A DNA stretch of 64,000 nt from Vreelandella boliviensis LC1 (GTDB lineage: Bacteria; Pseudomonadota; Gammaproteobacteria; Pseudomonadales; Halomonadaceae), in assembly GCF_000236035.1 (NCBI RefSeq), contig NZ_JH393258.1, positions 425,172 through 489,171 on the forward strand, given 5' to 3'. Under the pieces are notes generated by a model. That model ran no database searches. It was not told where the DNA came from and was given only the letters and a program-made list of their open reading frames with translations. Positions 44,439-54,209 of the stretch are shown piece after piece. Position numbers and translations under genes: made by a program. Positions within the stretch are counted from its first letter, which is position 1. Every line of letters begins with the position of its first letter.

Positions 44439-46002
44439 AAGAGGCCGGGCTTTCGTCCTCTACCGGCCAGTGAAAACGCCGCGTTACCCGCCCCTCTTCC
44501 AAAGAGACAAGATGAACGGGAAACCCCCACAGCTGCTGCAAATGGCGTATTACTGGATAAACGCTGCGCCCTAATGGACGGCGACTATCCTGCACGTGAT
44601 GAAGCGTTAAAGAACGATCCCCGCGAATAGACGCTTCGACCACTTGGATATTGGGTTCGCGGACAGATAGCGCGTACTGGGTCGCAAGCGCTTCTCGAAC
44701 CTGACGGTAGCCCTGTTCGTTATGAATCGCTGCGACTTCTAGGTTCTCCAACTGATCGTCATCCACCACCAAAAACAGCTTATGATCACGCATCACCTTC
44801 GGCGATAAAAACTGCTGAATAAACGACTCATCCTTAAAGTTGCGCATCGCAAACTCCAGCGTTTCCCGCCAAGGGGTGCCCGCTATATCAGGAAACCATT
44901 CACTATCCTCATCGGTGGGTGCTTCGCAGATCCGCTTAATATCCATAAAGATTGCGAAGCCAAGCGCATAGGGATTAATTCCACTGAAATGAGGATTATC
45001 GAACGCTGGCTGGTTAATAACCGCCGCGTGAGACTGCAAAAACTCCAGCATTAACCCCTCATCGACATTACCATCGTCGTAGAGCCGGTTCATCAGCGTG
45101 TAGTGCCAGAAACACGCCCAGCCCTCATTCATTACCTGGGTTTGCCGCTGGGGATAAAAATATTGCGCCAGCTTGCGCACAATCCGCACGATTTCACGCT
45201 GCCATGGCGCCAGCAACGGGGCATTTTTTTCAATAAAGTAGAGCAGGTTCTCCTGGGGCTCTGGGGGGTAGTGGCCGCCGCTGTGTAAGCCCAAAGGGTC
45301 ATCGTCGGCATGCAGACTACCCGCCAGTGGAGTATCACCGATAGGCACATCAGGAATGGTACGCCAGAGCATATTGACCTGGGTTTGCAGGTAGCTTTCA
45401 CGTTCCTCCTGACGTTTCGCTTCCTCTTCAGCAGAGATTGGCGAGGGGCGTTTGTAACGGTCTACCCCGTAGTTTTGCAGCGCATGGCAAGCATCCAGTA
45501 ATTGCTCAACGGCCTGCACGCCGTGGCGTTCTTCACACTTGGCGATATATTTGCGCGCAAAAACTAAGTAATCAACAATTGAAGAGGCGTCGGTCCAAGT
45601 ACGGAAGAGGTAGTTACCCTTAAAGAAGGAGTTGTGACCGTAGCAGGCGTGGGCCATCACCAGTACCTGCATCATCAGCGTGTTTTCCTCCATTAGGTAG
45701 GCAATGCAGGGGTCGGAGTTGATCACCAGTTCATAGGCCAAGCCCATTTGACCGCGTTTATACGCCTGCTCCACGGCCAGAAACTGCTTGCCGAACGACC
45801 AGTGGTGATAGCCCACCGGCATACCAACACTGGCGTAGGCATCCATCATCTGTTCCGTAGTGATGACTTCTATCTGATTGGGATAGGTATCCAGCCGATA
45901 CTCATCGGCGAGCCTGGCCAGCTCTGCATCAAAACGCTCCAGGACACTGAAGTTCCAATCTGAGCCGGTGGCAATCGGCTTACGCTTGCGGGTCGCACTC
46001 AT
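44437..46002 (-). CDS. SpoVR family protein (copy 1)
   Basis: The 521-residue protein has the family marks YGHNSFFKGNYLFRTW, MNEGWACFWHYTLMNRLYD and INPYALGFAIFMDIKRICE. SpoVR/YcgB proteins occur in operon with YeaH and PrkA and are linked to stationary-phase and stress states in gammaproteobacteria; the reaction is unknown. Upstream of this copy is only the truncated yeaH and truncated rnr, so it has lost the normal prkA-yeaH lead-in. Identical copy at 51275-52840. Confidence 0.95.
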   Translation of the reverse strand: MSATRKRKPIATGSDWNFSVLERFDAELARLADEYRLDTYPNQIEVITTEQMMDAYASVGMPVGYHHWSFGKQFLAVEQAYKRGQMGLAYELVINSDPCIAYLMEENTLMMQVLVMAHACYGHNSFFKGNYLFRTWTDASSIVDYLVFARKYIAKCEERHGVQAVEQLLDACHALQNYGVDRYKRPSPISAEEEAKRQEERESYLQTQVNMLWRTIPDVPIGDTPLAGSLHADDDPLGLHSGGHYPPEPQENLLYFIEKNAPLLAPWQREIVRIVRKLAQYFYPQRQTQVMNEGWACFWHYTLMNRLYDDGNVDEGLMLEFLQSHAAVINQPAFDNPHFSGINPYALGFAIFMDIKRICEAPTDEDSEWFPDIAGTPWRETLEFAMRNFKDESFIQQFLSPKVMRDHKLFLVVDDDQLENLEVAAIHNEQGYRQVREALATQYALSVREPNIQVVEASIRGDRSLTLHHVQDSRRPLGRSVYPVIRHLQQLWGFPVHLVSLEEGRVTRRFHWPVEDESPAS

Positions 46003-46049
46003 AGCCCACTCCTCTACAACACGCGCTCACTAGCCTCTAAACAAGGTCA

Positions 46050-46939
46050 CTAGGACTGACTTAAGCGGCGCTTAAACAATTCACGAAAGACCGGATAAAT
46101 ATCGCCCGCCTCCACGATTTGGCGCATGGCAAAGCGCTCGGGGAACTCTTTCACCACACTTTCATACTCGTGCCACAGTGACTGATGGTCATGGGGCGTG
46201 ATCTCAACGTAGGCGTAGTATTGCAGCTGCGGCATTAGCTGTTTGACCAGTAAGTCGCGGCAGATATTCGAGTCATCATCCCAGTTGTCGCCATCGGATG
46301 CCTGGGCCACATACAGATTCCATTGGCCAACCGGGTAGCGCTTTTCGATGATTTTATTCACCAGGCTCAGCGCACTGGAAACAATTGTACCGCCGGTTTC
46401 TCGCGAGTAGAAAAACTCCTCTTCGCTCACCTCCCGGGCGGCCGTATGGTGGCGAACGAATACCAGCTCGACTTTCTCGTAGTGCTTCTCAAGGAACAGA
46501 TAGAGCAGCAGGAAAAAACGCTTGGCAATGTCTTTGTGGTTTTGGGTCATTGAGCCGGAGACATCCATGACGCAAAACATCACCGCTTGATTGGAGGGCT
46601 GTGGCTGCGCGCTAAGCTGGTGATAGCGCAGGTCGTAGGTGTCAATAAAGGGTACGCCCGCAATGCGCTTCTCCAGGCGCTCAATTTCGGTTTTCAACTC
46701 GGCGATGCGAGCAGGATTGCGCAGTACCGTGTCCTTGCGCTCTTCTGCCTCCAGCGCTTCTAGCGCCTCTTTTAGCGCCCGTTTAATCGGCGCGCGCATA
46801 GCAATCCGCCGGGCATAGGCTTCACGCATTGAGCGGGTAATGCTGATCCGAGACGGCACACCGTCCCGGGAGAGCCCCGCCCGCACCATTTTGACCTCTT
46901 CCAGCGACTTTAGCGGCTTGCGCTGCAAATGAGGCAGCT
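46050..46939 (-). pseudogene. 5'-truncated yeaH at the duplication junction
   Basis: Residues 134-428 of the YeaH/YhbH protein remain, including the VWA-like MIDAS motif DVSGSM. At the junction codon 133 (GAG) has become TAG, so no upstream reading is possible; the only in-frame start is a TTG at 46928. The intact gene is at 52888-54174. Expression of the fragment is doubtful. Confidence 0.88.
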
Positions 46940-48585
46940 ACCGTCTGGATGATATCGAAATCAGGGCGGTCGGCAATCGTTTCACGCAGCGCCTGGTAGT
47001 CCTGCGGGGTGGGCATATCGCCGCCGCCGACCGCAAGGCCCAACTCATTCAAGAACAGACGCAGCTTATCAAGCCGTTCAGGTGTTGGCCGCTCGTGGAT
47101 ACGGTAAAGCGCCGGCAGGTCATGCTTATCCAGGAAGCGCGCGGTCGCCACGTTGGCCGCCAGCATGCACTCCTCAATTAGCTTATGTGCATTGTTGCGG
47201 CTACGCGGAACGATTTTTTCGATTTTGCGCTCATCGTTAAAGATAATCGCCGTTTCAGTGGTATCAAAATCGATCGCGCCACGCTCAGCCCGCGCTTCGC
47301 GCAACAGGTAGTAAAGTTCTTCCAGATTTTGCAGCGGCTTAACTAGCTCGCTGTGTTCTGAGCGTAGCGCCTCGCCCTCTTCGCTCTTTTCGTCGAGAAT
47401 CGCGGCTACCTTGTTATAGGTAAGGCGAGCGTGGGAATTCATTACTGCTTCATAGAAGCGGTAGCGGCTAATCGCACCGGTTTGCGAAATATTCATCTCG
47501 CACACCAGCACCAAGCGATCCACATGTGGATTCAGCGAACAGAGCCCGTTTGACAGCAGCTCCGGCAGCATGGGAACGACTTGACCGGGGAAATAGACCG
47601 AGTTACCCCGGGTGCGGCCTTCATTATCCAGCGCCGTGCCTGGGCGGACGTAGTGGGAAACATCCGCGATGGCGACGAGCAGCTTCCAACTACCGGATTT
47701 GGTTTTCCACGCACACACCGCATCATCAAAGTCTTTGGCTGACTCATCGTCAATAGTGACCAGCGGTACGTCACGCAGGTCGACACGATGCTGCTTATCC
47801 TCTTCCAGCACTTCGGCTGAAATACCACCAATTTGATCAAGCACTTCTGGCGGGAATTCAGCTGGAATATCGTAACTACGAATCGCAATATCAATTTCCA
47901 TACCGGGATCCATGCGATCGCCCAGCACTTCGATTACTTCACCCACGGGCTGAATCCGAGTCGCCGGTTGCTGGACGATTTTGGCAGAGATTACCTGACC
48001 ATCTTTAGCGCCACCGGTGGCACTATGGGGAATAATCACTTCCTGGGTAATACGCGGGTTTTCCGGTATCAAAATACCAAACTCTGGCGTATTACTGCGG
48101 TAAACGCCGACAATTGTTTGCGTGTTGCGTGCGATAACATCGGCAATAGTTGCCTCATCACGTCCACGGCGATCGCGTCCGCTAATTCGCGCCAACACAT
48201 GGTCACCGTGAAAAACGCGCCGCATTTGGCGCGGCGGCAACACTAGGTCTGGCTTTTTGCCATCATCGCGCAGCAGAAAACCAAAGCCATCACGGTGTCC
48301 GAGCACCTTGCCTTTGACTAGGTCGAGCTTGTCGATCAGTGCATAGGCGCCTCGACGGTCACGCAGTACTTGGCCATCTCGCTCCATCGCTGCTAAACGG
48401 CGCCTGACGGCTTCTATAAGCTCTTCGTCTTCCAGCCCCAGCATACGGCTCATATTTTCGTGGGCGATCGGTTTGCCATAGGCTTCTAAAGCCGCAAGCA
48501 GATACTCCCGGCTCGGTGCTGGGTTGCCATATTTATGCGCCTCGCGCTCGGCGTGCGGATCATCACTTAATGTCCAATACTTCAT
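46822..48585 (-). pseudogene. 3'-truncated rnr fused out of frame to yeaH sequence
   Basis: The first 562 codons of rnr (counted from 48624) are unchanged, then the frame enters yeaH sequence in another frame and adds 38 unrelated residues before stopping at 46822. The HTH, cold-shock domains and the RNB metal-binding Asp motif remain, but the HFTSPIRRYPDL part of RNB, the S1 domain and the basic tail are lost. It is most likely inactive as a nuclease, though it keeps the rnr promoter and start. Confidence 0.88.
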
Positions 48586-48795
48586 GCGATCAACATCCTT
48601 AATGGCGTCATTTGCGAGAGGCATAAAAAAGGCGCAAACGCGGTGCGTTGCGGGCTGGTTATTTCAACGCTAGATAAGCTGAAATGAATAGGGTTTTGTT
48701 TAGTCATGGGCGCAGTATAGCGCTGCACGTTCAATCACCCAACCGTCTTAGACGTTGTTTAGGCAATTTGCTTTATAAAAAGCGCTTAAGGGGTC

Positions 48796-48823
48796 TTGCA
48801 TTTAACCATCACCCCGGTATTAT
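48796..48823 (+). promoter_or_regulatory. Promoter of tRNA-Leu array (copy 2)
   Basis: Same TTGCAT and TATTAT boxes, 16 bases apart, as at 41350-41377. Confidence 0.65.
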
Positions 48824-48834
48824 ACGCGCCACTT

Positions 48835-48921
48835 GCCCAGATGGCGGAATTGGTAGACGCGCTAGCTTCAGGTGCTAGTGTCCGTATGGACGTGGAGGTT
48901 CAAGTCCTCTCCTGGGCACCA
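48835..48921 (+). tRNA. Hybrid tRNA-Leu(CAG), array copy 2 gene 1
   Basis: The 5' part equals gene 1 of copy 1 (GCCCAGA, C variant in the long arm), but the 3' acceptor strand is CCTGGGC as in genes 2-6. Pair 7:66 is therefore A-C instead of A-T or G-C. The 3' flank is also that of genes 2-5. It is a recombinant of gene 1 with a later gene; folding is probably still possible. Confidence 0.95.
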
Positions 48922-48981
48922 TACGAACACAAACGGTAAGTGGTTAAAGTCAGTGATTATCGACTACGCTCCAAATGATGC

Positions 48982-49068
48982 GCCCAGGTGGCGGAATTGG
49001 TAGACGCGCTAGCTTCAGGTGCTAGTGTCTGTATGGACGTGGAGGTTCAAGTCCTCTCCTGGGCACCA
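48982..49068 (+). tRNA. tRNA-Leu(CAG), array copy 2 gene 2
   Basis: Same sequence and same 3' flank as gene 6 of copy 1; 147 bases after the hybrid gene. Confidence 0.97.
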
Positions 49069-49191
49069 TGACTTACATGGGCCATGTCCGCATCATTATT
49101 ACTATCTCCCCTATTGTACTCCTCTTCGCACTATCCCTTTTTTTGTAGTATCTCTTTTTCGTAGTGTCTATTTTTCGTAGTATCCACCAGT

Positions 49192-50052
49192 TTATTGATA
49201 TCGCCCTGGGCGTTTTGCCACTTCTCCAAGTGCCCACCCTTGTAAACGTAATTCACCTTCCAATACAGACTCTACTTCCGTTGCTAATTCTGGGAAGAAG
49301 TTAAGCCCTGTTCGTGCTTCAATCTCATCGATGGTCACTAAATAGTCATCAAGCGGCTCATTGCCGCGCACGTCCTGCGGCATAATAAACGCCAGCGCTA
49401 AGGGAGCGTCACTGTGGGGCGCAACGATAATCTTATAAAACGCCTCGGGGACTTCTACCCAACCCACGCGGTTAAACACGTTATCCATAAAGTGTTCAGG
49501 AAAAACCGGTCCGGTGATCACCTGCAGGCGATCAAAACGCGGTGCAAAGTGATCCATTACCGCCTCTTCCAACCGCTGCCAGAGCTGCCGGTTCAGGTTG
49601 GGTCGCTGCGGGGTCATATTGCTCATTAGAAAGGTATCGACCTGGGCACTGCGCCCATGCACCGCCGCAATCGCATAGTTGGGCGCCAAGTGGCCACGGT
49701 CGTAGCCGCTGCCCGCGTAGCTGTCGGTGCCCACCGGCCAGAGCGTGCGCCAATCCGCTTGAAAATTTGGCCGCGCCCCGATACGAGAATCATCTACCGC
49801 TTGCACCTGATAGCTGACCCATAGCGGATTGACTCGCACATCGGACCAGCCAACTAAATAGCCATCATTACGCAACACCCGATGCATTGTCGTAGGTCGG
49901 AATTCCTCCCAGGTGGGCACCCCCATCCAGGTATAGGCATCTTTATGCTGGCGCTCCTGAAACTCCCATAGCCCTGTGCCGACCACCACAAATAGCACGG
50001 CAATACCCAAGCGTCGCCCCTGCCGACGCCAGCTCAAAAGCGATGTTGCCAA
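49192..50052 (-). CDS. DNA/RNA non-specific endonuclease (copy 2)
   Basis: The 286-residue protein is identical to that at 42354-43214, with the DRGH active-site motif and N-terminal anchor. Flanks are the same too, so expression should be equal to copy 1. Confidence 0.93.
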   Translation of the reverse strand: MATSLLSWRRQGRRLGIAVLFVVVGTGLWEFQERQHKDAYTWMGVPTWEEFRPTTMHRVLRNDGYLVGWSDVRVNPLWVSYQVQAVDDSRIGARPNFQADWRTLWPVGTDSYAGSGYDRGHLAPNYAIAAVHGRSAQVDTFLMSNMTPQRPNLNRQLWQRLEEAVMDHFAPRFDRLQVITGPVFPEHFMDNVFNRVGWVEVPEAFYKIIVAPHSDAPLALAFIMPQDVRGNEPLDDYLVTIDEIEARTGLNFFPELATEVESVLEGELRLQGWALGEVAKRPGRYQ

Positions 50053-50103
50053 CAGACTTTCCCCTTTTTCAATGCTTCTTTAGCGCGTTGCATTTTTTTA
50101 ATA

Positions 50104-50269
50104 TAGGAGCCTGTCCGGCTTGGCCGATCGTCGCGAGAAGCACGGATTTTGAGCCAAATTTATCGATCGATTGAGGCGAATAGCGCGCTATTTAACGAAA
50201 TTGATCGAATAAAGCTGGCCAAAATACCGGGATTCGCAGTAGATCAGTGTTAAGTCGGACGGGCTCCTA
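50104..50269. repeat. TA-flanked inverted-end element, copy D (166 bp)
   Basis: Identical to copy C, including the altered base in the right arm; present through the large duplication and not through a separate insertion. Confidence 0.85.
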
Positions 50270-50304
50270 GTGAGTACTTTACGAATTATCCAACCAATAC
50301 AACA

Positions 50305-50580
50305 TTACCAACCCAAAGAGAACATGGTTTCAAGATCGTGACGGGAGTGAACCTGCATGGCATTCAGGGTTTCTGTATCGCTGATGCCTTCCACAGTGTT
50401 TAGGCGCTCGGTCACCAGCTCGGCCAAGCTTTCAAAGTCACGGGTGCGAGCAATCGCCACTAAGTCGTAGCGGCCACAGGTGGAGTAAACCTCACTGATA
50501 CCCACCACATCGGCCAGACGCTCGGCCACGGCCTTGACCTGGCCTTTGTCGGTATTGATTAAAATGACTGCGTTTTGCAT
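50305..50580 (-). CDS. Lrp/AsnC ligand-binding (RAM) domain protein, stand-alone (copy 2)
   Basis: The 91-residue protein is identical to that at 43467-43742, with the same start context (AAGGGG). Confidence 0.9.
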   Translation of the reverse strand: MQNAVILINTDKGQVKAVAERLADVVGISEVYSTCGRYDLVAIARTRDFESLAELVTERLNTVEGISDTETLNAMQVHSRHDLETMFSLGW

Positions 50581-50878
50581 GGCACGCCCCTTAGAGAAAA
50601 TGGTCATAAACAGTAATGTCGAAGATGCGCAGAGTATAGCAGCGACGGGGAAGCAAGCGCAGCACCCAGCCGCAGCGTGGCTAATTGTCGCTATCCCTGT
50701 CGCAGTATTCGCACAACCCTTGTACATCCGCTAGCATGTAGCTGAAGAATAGGGTATGAAATGTAGCACGTTGAAAATATATGAGAGCTCCGGCTTAGGT
50801 AATCATGCGGAGCACAAAGAGGTGGATAACCACCCGATAATGTGACCAAACGTCAGACCGTGACGATAAGGAGAAATC

Positions 50879-51193
50879 ATGGCTAATAAGAGCCGTCGTG
50901 ACTTTATGCGCAACAGCATGCTGGGCCTTGCTGCCCTTCCACTGGGAGCTGGCATTCTTTCTAAAACTGCTTTCGCCCAAGAGCTGCCGCGTCTTGATCC
51001 TTCCGCAAGCAATGCCCAAGCACTTAACTACGTAGAAGATGCCAGTGAAGCCAGCGATCACCCGGCCTATGAAGAGGGCGAGCGCTGCGATAACTGTATG
51101 TTCTATAAAGCAGATAACGAAGGTTGTCAGCTATTTCCGCAGAACAGCGTTGAGCCCGCTGGCTGGTGTCAATCCTGGACCGCCCAAGCTTAA
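50879..51193 (+). CDS. High-potential iron-sulfur protein (HiPIP), Tat-exported (copy 2)
   Basis: The 104-residue precursor is identical to that at 44041-44355, with the same AAGGAG ribosome site and upstream region. Confidence 0.95.
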   Translation: MANKSRRDFMRNSMLGLAALPLGAGILSKTAFAQELPRLDPSASNAQALNYVEDASEASDHPAYEEGERCDNCMFYKADNEGCQLFPQNSVEPAGWCQSWTAQA

Positions 51194-51209
51194 GCGTTTA
51201 AAACATGAT

Positions 51210-51276
51210 AGCCGTATAAGCACCTCTACCCCGCCTTTGTGCGGGGTAGTTTTGTTTGAAACATACTTATACGGCT
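51210..51276. terminator. Nested bidirectional terminator between HiPIP and spoVR (copy 2)
   Basis: Same structure as at 44372-44438: inner stem 51226-51234/51241-51249, outer stem 51210-51220/51266-51276. Confidence 0.8.
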
Positions 51277-52840
51277 AAGAGGCCGGGCTTTCGTCCTCTA
51301 CCGGCCAGTGAAAACGCCGCGTTACCCGCCCCTCTTCCAAAGAGACAAGATGAACGGGAAACCCCCACAGCTGCTGCAAATGGCGTATTACTGGATAAAC
51401 GCTGCGCCCTAATGGACGGCGACTATCCTGCACGTGATGAAGCGTTAAAGAACGATCCCCGCGAATAGACGCTTCGACCACTTGGATATTGGGTTCGCGG
51501 ACAGATAGCGCGTACTGGGTCGCAAGCGCTTCTCGAACCTGACGGTAGCCCTGTTCGTTATGAATCGCTGCGACTTCTAGGTTCTCCAACTGATCGTCAT
51601 CCACCACCAAAAACAGCTTATGATCACGCATCACCTTCGGCGATAAAAACTGCTGAATAAACGACTCATCCTTAAAGTTGCGCATCGCAAACTCCAGCGT
51701 TTCCCGCCAAGGGGTGCCCGCTATATCAGGAAACCATTCACTATCCTCATCGGTGGGTGCTTCGCAGATCCGCTTAATATCCATAAAGATTGCGAAGCCA
51801 AGCGCATAGGGATTAATTCCACTGAAATGAGGATTATCGAACGCTGGCTGGTTAATAACCGCCGCGTGAGACTGCAAAAACTCCAGCATTAACCCCTCAT
51901 CGACATTACCATCGTCGTAGAGCCGGTTCATCAGCGTGTAGTGCCAGAAACACGCCCAGCCCTCATTCATTACCTGGGTTTGCCGCTGGGGATAAAAATA
52001 TTGCGCCAGCTTGCGCACAATCCGCACGATTTCACGCTGCCATGGCGCCAGCAACGGGGCATTTTTTTCAATAAAGTAGAGCAGGTTCTCCTGGGGCTCT
52101 GGGGGGTAGTGGCCGCCGCTGTGTAAGCCCAAAGGGTCATCGTCGGCATGCAGACTACCCGCCAGTGGAGTATCACCGATAGGCACATCAGGAATGGTAC
52201 GCCAGAGCATATTGACCTGGGTTTGCAGGTAGCTTTCACGTTCCTCCTGACGTTTCGCTTCCTCTTCAGCAGAGATTGGCGAGGGGCGTTTGTAACGGTC
52301 TACCCCGTAGTTTTGCAGCGCATGGCAAGCATCCAGTAATTGCTCAACGGCCTGCACGCCGTGGCGTTCTTCACACTTGGCGATATATTTGCGCGCAAAA
52401 ACTAAGTAATCAACAATTGAAGAGGCGTCGGTCCAAGTACGGAAGAGGTAGTTACCCTTAAAGAAGGAGTTGTGACCGTAGCAGGCGTGGGCCATCACCA
52501 GTACCTGCATCATCAGCGTGTTTTCCTCCATTAGGTAGGCAATGCAGGGGTCGGAGTTGATCACCAGTTCATAGGCCAAGCCCATTTGACCGCGTTTATA
52601 CGCCTGCTCCACGGCCAGAAACTGCTTGCCGAACGACCAGTGGTGATAGCCCACCGGCATACCAACACTGGCGTAGGCATCCATCATCTGTTCCGTAGTG
52701 ATGACTTCTATCTGATTGGGATAGGTATCCAGCCGATACTCATCGGCGAGCCTGGCCAGCTCTGCATCAAAACGCTCCAGGACACTGAAGTTCCAATCTG
52801 AGCCGGTGGCAATCGGCTTACGCTTGCGGGTCGCACTCAT
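51275..52840 (-). CDS. SpoVR family protein (copy 2)
   Basis: The 521-residue protein is identical to that at 44437-46002. This copy keeps the ancestral order prkA-yeaH-spoVR on the minus strand, with a 47-base gap after yeaH, so it is the one expected to be expressed with PrkA. Confidence 0.95.
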   Translation of the reverse strand: MSATRKRKPIATGSDWNFSVLERFDAELARLADEYRLDTYPNQIEVITTEQMMDAYASVGMPVGYHHWSFGKQFLAVEQAYKRGQMGLAYELVINSDPCIAYLMEENTLMMQVLVMAHACYGHNSFFKGNYLFRTWTDASSIVDYLVFARKYIAKCEERHGVQAVEQLLDACHALQNYGVDRYKRPSPISAEEEAKRQEERESYLQTQVNMLWRTIPDVPIGDTPLAGSLHADDDPLGLHSGGHYPPEPQENLLYFIEKNAPLLAPWQREIVRIVRKLAQYFYPQRQTQVMNEGWACFWHYTLMNRLYDDGNVDEGLMLEFLQSHAAVINQPAFDNPHFSGINPYALGFAIFMDIKRICEAPTDEDSEWFPDIAGTPWRETLEFAMRNFKDESFIQQFLSPKVMRDHKLFLVVDDDQLENLEVAAIHNEQGYRQVREALATQYALSVREPNIQVVEASIRGDRSLTLHHVQDSRRPLGRSVYPVIRHLQQLWGFPVHLVSLEEGRVTRRFHWPVEDESPAS

Positions 52841-52887
52841 AGCCCACTCCTCTACAACACGCGCTCACTAGCCTCTAAACAAGGTCA

Positions 52888-54174
52888 CTAGGACTGACTT
52901 AAGCGGCGCTTAAACAATTCACGAAAGACCGGATAAATATCGCCCGCCTCCACGATTTGGCGCATGGCAAAGCGCTCGGGGAACTCTTTCACCACACTTT
53001 CATACTCGTGCCACAGTGACTGATGGTCATGGGGCGTGATCTCAACGTAGGCGTAGTATTGCAGCTGCGGCATTAGCTGTTTGACCAGTAAGTCGCGGCA
53101 GATATTCGAGTCATCATCCCAGTTGTCGCCATCGGATGCCTGGGCCACATACAGATTCCATTGGCCAACCGGGTAGCGCTTTTCGATGATTTTATTCACC
53201 AGGCTCAGCGCACTGGAAACAATTGTACCGCCGGTTTCTCGCGAGTAGAAAAACTCCTCTTCGCTCACCTCCCGGGCGGCCGTATGGTGGCGAACGAATA
53301 CCAGCTCGACTTTCTCGTAGTGCTTCTCAAGGAACAGATAGAGCAGCAGGAAAAAACGCTTGGCAATGTCTTTGTGGTTTTGGGTCATTGAGCCGGAGAC
53401 ATCCATGACGCAAAACATCACCGCTTGATTGGAGGGCTGTGGCTGCGCGCTAAGCTGGTGATAGCGCAGGTCGTAGGTGTCAATAAAGGGTACGCCCGCA
53501 ATGCGCTTCTCCAGGCGCTCAATTTCGGTTTTCAACTCGGCGATGCGAGCAGGATTGCGCAGTACCGTGTCCTTGCGCTCTTCTGCCTCCAGCGCTTCTA
53601 GCGCCTCTTTTAGCGCCCGTTTAATCGGCGCGCGCATAGCAATCCGCCGGGCATAGGCTTCACGCATTGAGCGGGTAATGCTGATCCGAGACGGCACACC
53701 GTCCCGGGAGAGCCCCGCCCGCACCATTTTGACCTCTTCCAGCGACTTTAGCGGCTTGCGCTGCAAATGAGGCAGCTCTAAGCCGTCAAACACAAACTCC
53801 AAAAACTCTTCGCGGCTAAGCGTAAAGGCGAACTCATCGACGCCTTCACCCTGATTTGAAGCGCCGCCCTCCCCTGCGCCACTGCCGCCCCCCTGCCCAC
53901 TGGGGCGACGGATTTTATCACCGGGTACAAACTCTTTATTGCCGGGTGAAACAATATTACGCGCCCCACCCGGGCCATGCTGGAAGACCGGCTCGGAGAT
54001 ATCCTTTGCCGGAATCGAGACTTTCTCACCGCGCTCCATATCGGTAATCGAGCGGCGGTTAACGGCCTCTTCAACCGAGCGCTTGATATGCTTCCGATAG
54101 CGCTCTAGAAAGCGCTGACGATTTACCGCGCTCTTATGCTTAGCGTTAGGCCTGCGATCAATAAAGTAGGTCAT
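52888..54174 (-). CDS. YeaH/YhbH family protein (intact)
   Basis: The 428-residue protein has an N-terminal basic part ([18 protein letters not shown]), a Gly-rich linker (94-108: [15 protein letters not shown]) and a C-terminal von Willebrand-like domain with DVSGSM, a MIDAS-type metal site. It is 35 bases downstream of prkA. YeaH is thought to work with the PrkA kinase (YeaG) in sustained nutrient stress. The 3' 890 bases are duplicated at 46050-46939. Confidence 0.95.
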   Translation of the reverse strand: MTYFIDRRPNAKHKSAVNRQRFLERYRKHIKRSVEEAVNRRSITDMERGEKVSIPAKDISEPVFQHGPGGARNIVSPGNKEFVPGDKIRRPSGQGGGSGAGEGGASNQGEGVDEFAFTLSREEFLEFVFDGLELPHLQRKPLKSLEEVKMVRAGLSRDGVPSRISITRSMREAYARRIAMRAPIKRALKEALEALEAEERKDTVLRNPARIAELKTEIERLEKRIAGVPFIDTYDLRYHQLSAQPQPSNQAVMFCVMDVSGSMTQNHKDIAKRFFLLLYLFLEKHYEKVELVFVRHHTAAREVSEEEFFYSRETGGTIVSSALSLVNKIIEKRYPVGQWNLYVAQASDGDNWDDDSNICRDLLVKQLMPQLQYYAYVEITPHDHQSLWHEYESVVKEFPERFAMRQIVEAGDIYPVFRELFKRRLSQS

Positions 54175-54209
54175 ACGACCTCCTTAGCTCTTGTCTTAAA
54201 CGCGGGCCG

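Larger units (their letters stand above)
39494..46939. repeat. Tandem duplication, copy 1 (7446 bp)
   Basis: From inside rnr (codon 562 of the longest frame) to inside yeaH (codon 133), this segment is repeated directly at 46940-53777. All encoded proteins I compared (endonuclease, RAM protein, HiPIP, SpoVR, shared parts of RNase R and YeaH) are identical in both. Copy 1 holds six tRNA-Leu genes where copy 2 has two, which explains the whole 608-bp length difference. Confidence 0.92.
46940..53777. repeat. Tandem duplication, copy 2 (6838 bp)
   Basis: Direct repeat of 39494-46939. Offset from copy 1 is 7446 bases before the tRNA array and 6838 after it. The 608-bp difference equals one 167-bp plus three 147-bp tRNA units. 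The right boundary lies inside the intact yeaH at 53777/53778. Confidence 0.92.
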
